Source: Sinomicrobium pectinilyticum
Lineage (GTDB): Bacteria > Bacteroidota > Bacteroidia > Flavobacteriales > Flavobacteriaceae
Reading direction: 5' to 3'
Assembly (NCBI RefSeq): GCF_003725735.1
Contig: NZ_RJTM01000072.1
Coordinates: 61,632-125,631 of the forward strand
DNA: 64,000 nt
The notes under the pieces were generated by a model. The model was not told the origin of the DNA. It was given only the letters and a program-made list of their open reading frames with translations, and made no database searches. Each line of letters opens with the position of its first letter. The first letter of the stretch is position 1. This document shows positions 25,547 to 34,166 of this stretch, piece by piece. Both the position numbers and the translations under genes were made by a program.

Positions 25547-26659
25547 TTAAACTGTTAGTCCTCGGGTAGAAAGTTCATTGCTCGCTTTATGTGCATTGTC
25601 GATAGCGATCTGGTCTTTGAGCCATTCGGATAATTCGTATAAGCCCTCTTCAAAATTTATTTCGGGTTTAAATCCTAATATTTTTTCTGCTTTTGCTGTA
25701 TCTGCATAGCAATGTCTGATGTCTCCCACACGATATTTACCGGTAATTTCCGGGGTAATATCTTTTTTCATGACCCTGGCAAGTTTATGTGCGATGTAGG
25801 CAATACTATACTGGTTTCCGCTCCCTATATTAAAAACCTCTCCGTTTGCTTCCGGTACTTCCATAGCCAGCCGGCAGGCGCGGGCTACATCTTTTACATG
25901 GATAAAATCCCTTTTTTGTTTCCCGTCTTCGAAAATGACGGGAGGGTTGTCGTTAAGCAACCTGGCTGCAAATATGGCCAGCACACCTGTGTAGGGGTTG
26001 GATAGTGCCTGCCGTGTACCGTACACATTGAAAAACCGTAAAGCGGTGGTGGGAATATTGTAGGCTTCGCCGGTAATTAAGCACAACCGTTCCTGGTCAT
26101 ATTTGGAGAGCGCATAGATCGAAGAGAGATTGGGCCTTTTCGTTTCCGGGGTGGGGACGGATTCTAATACTTCCCCGTTTTCGTACATTTCCCATTGATG
26201 CTTTTTGAGCGATGAAAACTTCCGCCGGCATTCCATTTTATATTCCCCTTCGGCATTTTTATAGAGGCCCTCCCCGTAAATGCTCATACTTGAAGCTACT
26301 ATTAACTTTTCTACGGGGTGGTCTATCAGGGCCTCCAGCAGTGTTGCGGTCCCTATGTTGTTTACCTCCGTATAATCCCGGATTTCATACATGCTTTGTC
26401 CGACCCCTACCATGGCGGCAAAATGGAAAACGGCTTTTACTCCTTTCAAGGCCTCTGTAACCGCAGCCTTATCCCTGACATCCCCGATCTGCAACTCGGC
26501 TTCCGGATTGAGATAATCCGGTCTTTTTCCCGCTATTCCATGTACCTGTTCGGATAAGTTGTCCAGGATTCTCACCTGGTATCCTTTGCTTATTAATTCG
26601 TCTGTAAGGTGAGACCCGATAAAGCCGGCTCCTCCGGTAATCAAAATTTTATCTTTCAT
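25547..26659 (-). CDS. dTDP-L-rhamnose 4-epimerase-like nucleotide-sugar epimerase
   Basis: A 370-residue extended SDR with [20 protein letters not shown] at the N-terminus, the block VHGIAGKRPDYLNPEAELQI and GDVRDKAAV characteristic of proteins annotated dTDP-L-rhamnose 4-epimerase. It continues with FHFAAMVGVGQSMYEI, VASSMSIYGEG, YALSKYDQERL (Tyr-x3-Lys) and LRFFNVYGTRQ. The predicted reaction inverts C4 of a dTDP- or UDP-linked deoxysugar. Assignment to rhamnose rests on motif resemblance only. It lies 11 bp before the fusion gene and 24 bp after the SDR gene, firmly within the operon. Confidence 0.86.
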   Translation of the reverse strand: MKDKILITGGAGFIGSHLTDELISKGYQVRILDNLSEQVHGIAGKRPDYLNPEAELQIGDVRDKAAVTEALKGVKAVFHFAAMVGVGQSMYEIRDYTEVNNIGTATLLEALIDHPVEKLIVASSMSIYGEGLYKNAEGEYKMECRRKFSSLKKHQWEMYENGEVLESVPTPETKRPNLSSIYALSKYDQERLCLITGEAYNIPTTALRFFNVYGTRQALSNPYTGVLAIFAARLLNDNPPVIFEDGKQKRDFIHVKDVARACRLAMEVPEANGEVFNIGSGNQYSIAYIAHKLARVMKKDITPEITGKYRVGDIRHCYADTAKAEKILGFKPEINFEEGLYELSEWLKDQIAIDNAHKASNELSTRGLTV

Positions 26660-26683
26660 AATCTTGTATGTTAGTTTCCTTAA

Positions 26684-27400
26684 TTAAAATGATTGTTCAA
26701 TGGGGCGTATTATTATTTTATTAATGCCTGTGCTGTTTTTTTTATTAATACAGTAAAAAACATCATCGGCTATTTCTTCCGGGGATATTGTTCCCATTCC
26801 CATTTCTTCAACGGACCGGTGACCCCCTATACAGTTGGAGAAAAAATTTGTATCGGTAATCCCGGGGCTTATGACTGTGACCCTTATAAATGGAAGGGCC
26901 TCTAACCGTAAGGTCTCGGCGATCACCTCCAGCGCGGTTTTAGAAGCGGCATAAATACCACCGTAGGAGTGGGGTTGTCCGGCGGAAACAGAGGATATGA
27001 AAACGATATTCCCTTTTTTTCTTTCTATCATTTCGGGGGCGAAGACCCTTATAAAGTGCAGGGCACCCATGAGGTTCGTATCTATTATTTCCTGCCATTT
27101 GGCTGGATCGCCCTCGGTAAGTTTCTCCCGGATTCCACGTCCTGCGTTGACAATAACTGTCCCCGGAAAGCCAAACCTTTCTTTTATCCATTCACCCAAT
27201 TCCCGGACCTCTTCTTTTTTTCGTACATCAGCTTTTTTAAAGTGGAAATTATTCTCTTCCTCTTCCTCTTCCGGCTCATGCCTGTCTGTGATAATGGAGC
27301 GATAACCCTCTTCGGCAAATTTTGTGGCAATTGCCTTTCCTATGCCACTGGCTCCTCCCGTTATCAATATATTTTTGTTGTAATTATCCATATCAGTCAT
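26684..27400 (-). CDS. Short-chain dehydrogenase, first gene of the glycoconjugate operon
   Basis: The 238-residue SDR has ILITGGASGIGKAIATKFAE, an acidic loop (HEPEEEEEENNFHF), VNAGRGIREKL, the catalytic Ser region NIVFISSVSAG and YAASKTALEVIAE (Tyr-x3-Lys), then VISPGITDTNFF. A classical SDR of unknown substrate, probably reducing a keto intermediate. It is the most upstream gene of the 12-gene minus-strand run, and the 616-bp gap before it should contain the operon promoter. Confidence 0.86.
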   Translation of the reverse strand: MTDMDNYNKNILITGGASGIGKAIATKFAEEGYRSIITDRHEPEEEEEENNFHFKKADVRKKEEVRELGEWIKERFGFPGTVIVNAGRGIREKLTEGDPAKWQEIIDTNLMGALHFIRVFAPEMIERKKGNIVFISSVSAGQPHSYGGIYAASKTALEVIAETLRLEALPFIRVTVISPGITDTNFFSNCIGGHRSVEEMGMGTISPEEIADDVFYCINKKNSTGINKIIIRPIEQSF

Positions 27401-28016
27401 AGTCCGGGGATTAAATACTTATTAATCTTTTTCGTTAACTTTTGAGATAATGCATGTTAATTTGTTAATCTTTATGCTAAGCTATCGGAAGTAGCAGATG
27501 TAGGTGAGTGCTTTCGAACAAAAAATTAACTCTATCCTATTATTTTACATATTTTTAACTACTTTTCATCACTTCAGTTTCTTCGCCCAGGTGGGGCCAA
27601 TGAATAATAATGAGGTTGTATTTCATAATTTCAACTGCTTAACCCGGGCAAATGTTTTTCTTCTTCCGCAATCCAGGTATGCTTTTTCCCTTTCTTTACC
27701 ACTGAGAAATATTTATGAAGAAAACCAAAGACGCTCCATTAGCCAGATAAAACGATGAAGATTGGTTGAGAGGCAGATCAGGTTTGGTTTACGGGAAAAA
27801 AACAAACTGTTTTTAAAATTATGCTTTTTAAAAAAGAGGTTAATGCATTCCGGAAGTCATCATTATAATGCAGTTGGTATGGGGGAGGTAATAAACGTTA
27901 CCCGTTTATTTTATACGGGATAGGAATAGCGGGAAATATGCTTTCGGACCTTTTAGCGCGGCTTTGATTTCCGTAATTTTATCATACCGGATGATTACAT
28001 TCTTTTTGCCATATTG
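27401..28016. other. 616-bp intergenic region before the glycoconjugate operon
   Basis: No convincing gene is present on either strand; one plus-strand frame of 84 codons (27504-27758) is low-complexity and unlike a protein. It probably carries the promoter of the 12-gene operon at its left end and the transcription end of the ADH gene at its right. I found no good TAnnTTTG box. A weak hairpin CCCGT-TTATTTTAT-ACGGG at 27901-27919 may end ADH transcription. Confidence 0.5.
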
Positions 28017-29192
28017 CTATGGCGTCAGCACAACCTTTATACAATTATCTTTTTTCTTTTTGAAGATTTCATAGGCTTGGGGCGCATCTTCTAGTTTCAT
28101 CCTGTGGGTAATTATAAAACCGGGATCTATAAGCCCTTCTTCTATTTTTTTCAGGAGCGGTTGCAGATAACGCTGTACGTGGGTTTGTCCCATCCTGAAG
28201 GTAAGGGCTTTGTTCATAGCCGCCCCGAAAGGTATTTCGTTAACCATTCCGATATAGACCCCGGGAATGGAAACCGTTCCCGCTTTCTTGCAGCCCATGA
28301 TCATTTGTTGCAGTACATAAGGCCTGGACATGGGTAATTGCAGGATCTCTTTGGTTTTGTCTATGGCTTTTCCCACCATGGTATCTCCGTGGGCTTCCGC
28401 CCCTACGGCGTCAATGCAGCAATCGGGGCCTTTTCCGTTGGTCATTTCCATCAGTTCTTCATAAACATCATCACGATCTGTGGTATTTATGGTTTCTGCC
28501 AACGAATAGTTTTTTGCCAGGCTCAGACGTTCCGGTACGTTATCAATGGCTATGACACGCGCGGCCCCCAGCATCCATGCGCTTTGTATGGCCAATTGTC
28601 CTACGGGCCCGCATCCCCATACCGCAACAGTATCTCCCCGGTTAATATCCGCGTTTTCAGCAGCCATATAACCGGTGGGAAAAATATCGGATAAAAACAG
28701 GGACTGATCATCACTCAGGCTTTCCGGTACTTTTACAGGTCCTACATCTGCATAAGGCACCCTCACGTATTCTGCCTGTCCGCCATCAAAGCCTCCCAGC
28801 ATATGGGAGTACCCGAATATTCCCGAAACGGAATGCCCCAGGTTTGCCCTGGCCATTTCCGGATTGGGATTGGAATTATCGCAAAGGGAATATAGCGTAT
28901 CATTACAATATTCGCAATGTCCGCAGGCAATGGTAAAGGGTACGACTACCCGGTCCCCCGGCCTGAACTTCCGGACATTTTTCCCGGCAGCTACCACTTC
29001 GCCCATAAATTCGTGCCCCAGTATATCTCCTTTTTCCATTGTGGGTACCATACCGTCCAGGATATGAAGGTCAGACCCGCAAATAGCAGTAGAGGTCACT
29101 TTAAGAATAATATCGTTTGTATCTGTAATTGCAGGATCAGGAACATTGTCTATTCTTACGTCGTTCCTGCCATGCCATACCAATGCTTTCAT
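28017..29192 (-). CDS. Zinc-dependent alcohol dehydrogenase, formaldehyde dehydrogenase-like
   Basis: The 391-residue MDR enzyme has the catalytic zinc residues in [14 protein letters not shown] and [10 protein letters not shown], a full four-Cys structural-zinc lobe in [17 protein letters not shown], and a Rossmann region [20 protein letters not shown]. The insert with [18 protein letters not shown] and the extended C-terminus place it near the glutathione-independent formaldehyde dehydrogenase (FdhA-like) and threonine-dehydrogenase-like group. It probably detoxifies aldehydes, which suits the stress genes around it. It is monocistronic on the minus strand, about 200 bp downstream of the manganese catalase gene. 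Confidence 0.88.
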   Translation of the reverse strand: MKALVWHGRNDVRIDNVPDPAITDTNDIILKVTSTAICGSDLHILDGMVPTMEKGDILGHEFMGEVVAAGKNVRKFRPGDRVVVPFTIACGHCEYCNDTLYSLCDNSNPNPEMARANLGHSVSGIFGYSHMLGGFDGGQAEYVRVPYADVGPVKVPESLSDDQSLFLSDIFPTGYMAAENADINRGDTVAVWGCGPVGQLAIQSAWMLGAARVIAIDNVPERLSLAKNYSLAETINTTDRDDVYEELMEMTNGKGPDCCIDAVGAEAHGDTMVGKAIDKTKEILQLPMSRPYVLQQMIMGCKKAGTVSIPGVYIGMVNEIPFGAAMNKALTFRMGQTHVQRYLQPLLKKIEEGLIDPGFIITHRMKLEDAPQAYEIFKKKKDNCIKVVLTP

Positions 29193-29344
29193 AGTAATTT
29201 TTTTTAATAGTTATTTCAGGTAGAAAAGCCATTCGTTCTCATTTTTTGGCATGAGCCCGGTTTGACCTCTGGGATCTGATTTTCGGGTAGAAAATCTATA
29301 TCACCGGTTGTCTTGGTACGTAGTAGAAACACCGGTCAAAGAAA

Positions 29345-29380
29345 AAATCTACCCTCTCTGTTGAGTTTATGGGTAGATTT
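29345..29380. terminator. Inverted repeat between Mn-catalase and ADH genes
   Basis: AAATCTACCC and GGGTAGATTT form a perfect 10-bp stem around a 16-nt loop, just downstream of the minus-strand manganese catalase gene. A related half-site (GGGTAGAAAATCT) lies 60 bp further on. It may be a transcription end or an operator for the ADH promoter. Confidence 0.45.
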
Positions 29381-29396
29381 ATGGAAAAAATGAAAA

Positions 29397-30272
29397 TTAA
29401 TCGTTTCTCATTTTGTTTATGGCGGATTCTGCCATAGACGGATTGGCTTTCATTTGTTCTTTCTGGGCATAAGCATTGGGATGGGGTCTTCCCAAATTAG
29501 GTTTACGTCCCAGTGGCTTTGCTTTTTCGAAAGTGAACTCCCCTTTGCCATCAATAGATTTACCATCGCTCCATCTTCCTTTGGCTTTTGATTCCCCGTT
29601 AATATGAGTGGAAAGAAAATTATAATTATTGTATTGATTTTCTTTTTCCCGGGGAAAACTGTTCGGGATGGGATGGTTTCCTTCCAGGCCTCCTATTTCT
29701 TCCAGTACGGCCAGCCATTGGTTTTGATGCATTGTGTCCCTGGCAATCAGGAAAGCCAGCATGTCTTTCATTCCTTTATCATCCGTAGATTGCCATAATC
29801 TGGTAGCTAATGTTCTTCCGGCGGACTCTGCCGTTACATTGGCGTACATGTCAGCTGCGAGATTTCCGGTACCGATAACCCAGGAACCGTTAAAAGGTAC
29901 CCCGCTGCTATCTACGGCCATTGCACACATACCACTGGATAAAATATGACGGGGATTGGCTCCTCCCATGATCTGTTCCATAAAGGGATCTTTTGCCACT
30001 TCATCTTTCAGATCGTTGGTAGCTCCTTCCAGGTTGAGAGCTACGGCAGTGGCCAATAACTCTATATGGGCCATCTCTTCTGTACCTGTTTCCAGTAACA
30101 TATCCCGGTATTTCTCCGGCCCCCTTGCTCCGAATGCCTGGAAGAGGTATTGCAGGCACACTTTCATTTCCCCCTCAATACCGCCTATAGCCTGTTGTAA
30201 CATTTTGGCAAACTGAGGATTGGGCTTATCGACTTTAACATCGTATTGTAACTTACCATCGTGATAAAACAT
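29397..30272 (-). CDS. Manganese catalase (non-haem)
   Basis: This 291-residue protein keeps the whole dimanganese site at almost the numbering of the Lactiplantibacillus enzyme: Glu35 (GGIEGEMKVCLQYLFQAFG), Glu66 and His69 (TEEMAHIELLATAV), Glu149 (NVTAESAGRTLATRLW) and His182 (ARDTMHQNQW). It dismutates hydrogen peroxide in the cytoplasm without haem. The tail (PLGRKPNLGRPHPNAYAQK) is typical of the YdbD/KatN-like members. Together with katE 19 kb away it gives two unrelated catalases in one neighbourhood. It appears to have its own promoter. Confidence 0.94.
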   Translation of the reverse strand: MFYHDGKLQYDVKVDKPNPQFAKMLQQAIGGIEGEMKVCLQYLFQAFGARGPEKYRDMLLETGTEEMAHIELLATAVALNLEGATNDLKDEVAKDPFMEQIMGGANPRHILSSGMCAMAVDSSGVPFNGSWVIGTGNLAADMYANVTAESAGRTLATRLWQSTDDKGMKDMLAFLIARDTMHQNQWLAVLEEIGGLEGNHPIPNSFPREKENQYNNYNFLSTHINGESKAKGRWSDGKSIDGKGEFTFEKAKPLGRKPNLGRPHPNAYAQKEQMKANPSMAESAINKMRND

Positions 30273-30425
30273 AATTTTGATTTTAAATGATTAATAAATA
30301 AATCCGAAGAATATCCCGTTCAACTGCCTTGTTTTCATAAGGCCCTGTTCCTTTTACACGCTGTAATACCGGTAATATGCCAGGATACGGGACAAAAAGC
30401 GAACGGATGTAATGCACTGATTATC

Positions 30426-30779
30426 CTAAGGTTTCAAAGGATATCTTCTCTTTTTGGAGGTCATTAAACTTGCAATTATTTCACCTATCCCGAGAATTAA
30501 AAACGGGAGGTAAATTTCTTCGGAAAATCCGAAAACCCACGGAGAGACCGCCAGTAAAACCCCGGCTATAAGGTCAAGAGCCAAATGCATTTTTACCGTA
30601 ATTAAATTAGCTACACTGAGTTCATAATCGGTTATCAAGCTATACATGATCGTACCTAAACCTAATATTACAGGAATCGTTGTGGCCGCACCCCGGGGAA
30701 AATTGGCTATAAAGGGCAGAATAATTAATAATATTCCCATTAGATAATCTATATAGCCGTGTGTTTTTGTTGTTATCAT
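30426..30779 (-). CDS. SPW-repeat membrane protein (paralogue 1)
   Basis: A 117-residue protein with four predicted helices, built as a duplicated unit: HGYIDYLMGILLIILPFIAN in the first and MHLALDLIAGVLLAVSPWVF in the second. SPWVFGF carries the Ser-Pro-Trp that names the family. The family is widespread in stress-gene neighbourhoods and has no known activity. A same-length paralogue occurs at 43458-43811 on the other strand, sharing TxVHGxxDYxMG, MNLHLAIDI and SPWIFGFS. Confidence 0.85.
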   Translation of the reverse strand: MITTKTHGYIDYLMGILLIILPFIANFPRGAATTIPVILGLGTIMYSLITDYELSVANLITVKMHLALDLIAGVLLAVSPWVFGFSEEIYLPFLILGIGEIIASLMTSKKRRYPLKP

Positions 30780-30854
30780 AATCTTTAATATTTAGTTAAT
30801 CAAATGAATAATGTACAAGATGATTCTGCCTGTTTTTTTTGCTTGCATCTGGGG

Positions 30855-30992
30855 ATAGGTTATTGAGTTACTGAGTTATTAGGTTATTTAGTCAATACGC
30901 AACAACTCCATGACCTAATAACTATGGCAATTTTTTGCCTTCCTAAACCTCCGGATTGCAAGTCCAGCGTTCTTACATACTATTTACTGTCA
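30855..30992. repeat. Dispersed palindromic repeat, family B copy
   Basis: The stretch contains AGTTATTAGGT (30875-30885) and ACCTAATAACT (30913-30923), an 11-bp inverted repeat, followed by ATGGCAA and a TGCCTTCCTAAACCTC segment. The same palindrome core and tail recur near 40.53-40.66 kb, and a looser relative near 42.87-42.96 kb. No transposase is present, so it looks like a non-autonomous or REP-like element. Confidence 0.55.
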
Positions 30993-31017
30993 ATGTCTGA
31001 CAGTTATTATTTTCGGT

Positions 31018-31256
31018 ATGTATGATGAAAGTATTGTAGAAAATCCACAGGAATTACTGCAAATGCACTAAATATTGACGCGATAAATATTTTACCCCCT
31101 GATCTTTTATCCGGTGGAAACGGGATAGATGATACATTGCTTATATGCGCAGATTTGTCCGGACGAAAAAATGAAGAAACGTCGCTCAAAAAAGAAAAAA
31201 GGTTGGTCTTTTTTGTTATTGAAGAAGATGCTGCTCCTGATTTAATTGATTATTGA
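31018..31256 (+). pseudogene. Probable frameshifted small gene
   Basis: An ATG opens a frame reading MYDESIVENPQELLQ that stops after 17 codons. The overlapping -1 frame then runs open for 64 codons as NALNIDAINILPPDLLSGG, continues through IDDTLLICADLSGRKNEET and KRLVFFVIEEDAAPDLIDY, and stops. Joined by a one-base shift near 31060, the two give a plausible 79-residue globular protein with normal codon use. No classical slippery heptamer is visible, so a broken gene or sequencing error is likelier than programmed frameshifting. No family is recognised. The rest of the 30780-31385 gap holds a dispersed repeat and AT-rich sequence. Confidence 0.38.
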
Positions 31257-31385
31257 TACTATCCCTTAAAAAAATAGCTCGTATAATAAATTGTAAACCG
31301 AGTTTGAAAAAAGAAATATACATTAGTAATGAAATCGTTAAGTATTTTATAAATAAACGGAATTAAAAACTTTTAAAAACTTGGT

Positions 31386-31706
31386 ATGATGAGAAATTCA
31401 GAATTATTGGCCTCTCTTTCCAATTGTATAAATCACTGTAATTATTGTGCAGATGCTTGCCTGGAGGAAGAGAATGTAAAAGAAATGATAGATTGTATAC
31501 GAACAGACAGGGTATGTGCTTCGGTATGTGCTGCCACCGCAGATGTATTGGCAACTAATTACCCGGCAGAAGTGTTGGTGGGGTATTGCCAGGAAATTTG
31601 CGAAAGGTGTGCCGAAGAATGTAAAAGCCACGAAGCAGAGCATTGCCAGAAATGTGCGCGGGCCTGTGAAGAATGTGCCCGGGCGTGTGAAAAGTTTTTT
31701 GCATAG
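31386..31706 (+). CDS. Four-helix-bundle copper-storage-like protein (Csp/DUF326)
   Basis: A 106-residue protein with 16 cysteines in CxxC and CxxxC spacings: SNCINHCNYCADACLEEE, DRVCASVCAATADVL, GYCQEICERCAEECKSHE and HCQKCARACEECARACEKF. This matches the four-helix-bundle copper-binding family (Csp), which stores many Cu(I) ions inside the bundle using Cys thiolates. No signal peptide is seen, so it is the cytosolic type. It may buffer copper under oxidative or metal stress. It is a single-gene unit; the ATG pair at the start makes residue 1 or 2 equally likely. Confidence 0.92.
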   Translation: MMRNSELLASLSNCINHCNYCADACLEEENVKEMIDCIRTDRVCASVCAATADVLATNYPAEVLVGYCQEICERCAEECKSHEAEHCQKCARACEECARACEKFFA

Positions 31707-31855
31707 AAAATGATTTCTTTTTAATTTTTATGTTCATTGATAATTAATTGTTGGTTAATAGCCAGGTAGTGTAACAGTAGTAATTGAGGGTTACCGGATA
31801 TAGTGTAGTTGGTTTGATAAATGAGCCGATAGGCTATAAGCATTGCCTGGCTTTT

Positions 31856-32590
31856 TTATTCGTAATTTTTACTTCTTTTATCCAGGTATTGGTTATCGGT
31901 TAAATCCAGCCGCATAGGAGTAATACTCGTGCTTCCCTGTCTGACGGCCCATCTGTCCGTGCCATTTTCCACATTTTCAATGGGGATAACAGTAAACCAA
32001 TAATGCCTTCTGCCCATAGGATCTTTACTGGCTATTACTTTTCCGTCATATTGCCTTACGGATTGTTTTGTCCATATGATGTTTCCGTTCGGGTGCTGTG
32101 GGAAATTAATATTGAGCAGCTCTTGCTCGTTTAAATCGATAACTTCTTTTAATGCTGTACTGACAAAAGTCCCGAGCGATTGAAAGTCCGGTTCGTTTTC
32201 TCCCACGGATACACTGAGCGCAATACCACGCACATTAAATAATACTGCCTGGCGGGCGGCAGACAAGGTACCGGAATGCCATGCGGAATTCCCGAGATTG
32301 GCACCTATATTTATACCGGATAATACGAGATCGATATCTTCAAACAAATGGATACCAAGTGCAACACAATCCGCAGGAGTGCCCTGCACCCTGTATGCTT
32401 CGATCCCCTCAAAAGTAATAGGCGATTTTTTGTAGGTTATGGGCCTTCCGGAGGTAATGGCCTGCCCCATGGAGGATTGTTCTACATCCGGGGCCATGAC
32501 AATCACTTTTCCGAAGGAAGAAGCTACCCGGGCCAGACAGTTCAATCCGGGGCTGTAAATACCATCGTCATTTGTAACTAGAATTTTCAT
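31856..32590 (-). CDS. surE: 5'/3'-nucleotidase SurE
   Basis: The start at MKILVTNDDGIYSPGLNCLA is chosen because the metal-binding Asp-Asp pair must lie near the N-terminus; a second ATG 9 bp upstream is possible. The family motifs continue with MAPDVEQSSMGQAIT, GTPADCVALGIH, LVLSGINIGANLGNSAWHSG and GTLSAARQAVLF, with conserved Ser/Asn ligands in the SGIN block. SurE removes phosphate from nucleoside 5'- and 3'-monophosphates and is linked to stationary-phase and stress survival. Length of 244 residues is normal. It is convergent with the copper-storage gene and divergent from the lipid kinase. Confidence 0.95.
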   Translation of the reverse strand: MKILVTNDDGIYSPGLNCLARVASSFGKVIVMAPDVEQSSMGQAITSGRPITYKKSPITFEGIEAYRVQGTPADCVALGIHLFEDIDLVLSGINIGANLGNSAWHSGTLSAARQAVLFNVRGIALSVSVGENEPDFQSLGTFVSTALKEVIDLNEQELLNINFPQHPNGNIIWTKQSVRQYDGKVIASKDPMGRRHYWFTVIPIENVENGTDRWAVRQGSTSITPMRLDLTDNQYLDKRSKNYE

Positions 32591-32840
32591 GTTTTTCATG
32601 GTTTTTGAGTTTTCTCTGAAACTTTAATTTACGAAAAAAAACAGACTTATCTGCGCTTGCGGATAGGCTTTATCATAATATTATCAATATACCGGAAGTA
32701 GGAACAGGGGCTTTTTCATTTCATCCGTTAGGCCGGTATTAAAAATGTAAAAAATCCTCTGAAATGTGCGGCAGGTTGATTATCTTAACCATATAGATCG
32801 GAAATTTCCCGGATAACTTCAATTTTAATATGAAGTACTT

Positions 32841-33767
32841 ATGCAGACACTACAGATCATACATAATCCGACTGCCGGAAAAGCAGATCACAGTAAAGCG
32901 TTTCTCGTAAACCTTGTTAAAGGGTTCTCGCCCAGGATTAATTATATATCTACCAAAGATGATGCCTGGAAAGCGTTTGAATTTGACGGAACTGACCTGG
33001 TTTTCCTGGCCGGGGGAGATGGAACGGTGCGTAAAGTATTTGAAAAAGCCCTGTTAAATAAGGAAAAGGGGAGTGAAAAGGTAACTTGTCCAGTTGTCCT
33101 TCTCCCGTTCGGAACAGCAAATAACATTGCCAGGACCTTAAATATTTTTACGGCCCCTTTAAAAATGATAGCTTATGGCGAAGGGGATGTAGAACGTTAT
33201 AATTATGGTGATATCGAAGGTTTAAAAGAGAAGGATTTTTTTATTGAAAGTGCTGGGTTCGGCATTTTTCCCGAACTGCTTTCCATTATGAAGAACAGTA
33301 ATATCTATTCGGATTCCCCCGGAAAAAAAATGGAGCTGGCCCTGGAACAGCTCATTTCTATCGTAAAGGACTTTAAACCGGAAAAGATCAAGATAAAAAC
33401 GGGGGGAATAACGATCAAAGGTTCTTTCCTGTTGGCAGAACTTATGAAAATAAAACATATAGGGCCCAACGTGGAGCTGGCCCCTGAGGCATCCGTAAGT
33501 GATGAGTACTTTCACCTGGTACTGATCCCTGAGGAGAAAAGAAAAGCACTGGAAAGGTATTTGACAAACACACTGGAAAATAAGGAAGAACCCGGCAGTG
33601 TTTCCAATTTTGTGATGACCCTCCGGGTGAAAAGTGTGAAAATAAAATCCGGGAGTGCCGTGATGCATGTGGATGATGAACTGGTCAAAGATTACTCCGG
33701 CAAGTATATCCGTGCAGAAGTGAGAAAAGGAATTATCCCGTTCATTAAAAATGTCCGTTTTTCGTAA
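32841..33767 (+). CDS. Diacylglycerol/sphingosine kinase-like lipid kinase (DagK/YegS family)
   Basis: The 308-residue protein carries IHNPTAGKADHSKAF at the N-terminus, the phosphate-donor signature FLAGGDGTVRKVFEKAL (about residue 54) and LPFGTANNIARTLNI (about 91), all diagnostic of the DAG-kinase catalytic domain. The C-terminal part is the beta-sandwich of YegS-like enzymes (AGFGIFPELL, VELAPEASVSDEYFHLV). It phosphorylates a lipid or lipid-like alcohol, substrate unknown. It stands alone on the plus strand. Confidence 0.9.
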   Translation: MQTLQIIHNPTAGKADHSKAFLVNLVKGFSPRINYISTKDDAWKAFEFDGTDLVFLAGGDGTVRKVFEKALLNKEKGSEKVTCPVVLLPFGTANNIARTLNIFTAPLKMIAYGEGDVERYNYGDIEGLKEKDFFIESAGFGIFPELLSIMKNSNIYSDSPGKKMELALEQLISIVKDFKPEKIKIKTGGITIKGSFLLAELMKIKHIGPNVELAPEASVSDEYFHLVLIPEEKRKALERYLTNTLENKEEPGSVSNFVMTLRVKSVKIKSGSAVMHVDDELVKDYSGKYIRAEVRKGIIPFIKNVRFS

Positions 33768-34166
33768 ACCTTTCCCCCGGGAGAAACCAGGGATGTTCCA
33801 TAGAAAAACACCCGGCAAATACCCCTGTAACGCAATAACTCCTCAACTTCCGAAAGCATTGGTTAACATGAATAATGGGTAAGAAAAAAGGCTCCCATCT
33901 TCATCCCGATGTCTATCGGGAGAAGAGGGGTGTCCCGCTTGCGGGACGGGGAGTTTGACCGGGCTCAGGCTCCGGAATTATCTCCAAACCTTTGTGTTTT
34001 TCCCATGGTTTGGGCTTTCAAACCCTCCGATCCCGATTAAAATCGGGACCACCTCCCTTCATCTGAAGGGAGGAGCTCTTTAAAATATTCAAAATAAACA
34101 GGTTGAGTACTTAAAATCCAAAGGCTTAAACATTATCCACGTTTGGTTAAACTAGTTCCGCCCCCG
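33768..34166. repeat. Hairpin-rich intergenic repeat region
   Basis: No gene is present. The stretch is packed with short palindromes: CCCGATGTCTATCGGG, GTCCCGCTTGCGGGAC, CCCGATTAAAATCGGG and CTCCCTTCATCTGAAGGGAG. The CCCGAT/ATCGGG cores are shared with the repeats at 38.3, 40.4 and 63.9 kb. It looks like a cluster of REP-like elements, possibly also ending transcription of the convergent lipid kinase and DUF2267 genes. Confidence 0.6.

Noticed and set aside
14849..27400. Capsule or O-antigen locus
   Set aside because: No Wzx, Wzy, ABC exporter, chain-length regulator or initiating transferase is present.
27504..27758. 84-codon plus-strand frame in the operon leader spacer
   Set aside because: Composition is low-complexity and hydrophobic only by chance, with no family resemblance and no ribosome site.
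27906..28019. Open 36-codon extension in frame after the ADH stop codon
   Set aside because: It would need stop-codon read-through (TAG) and has no sign of a recoding element or of homology to ADH C-termini.
33896..34080. Structured regulatory RNA
   Set aside because: The many short hairpins use the same CCCGAT core as the dispersed repeats elsewhere and lie between convergent genes, so repeat DNA is the simpler reading.
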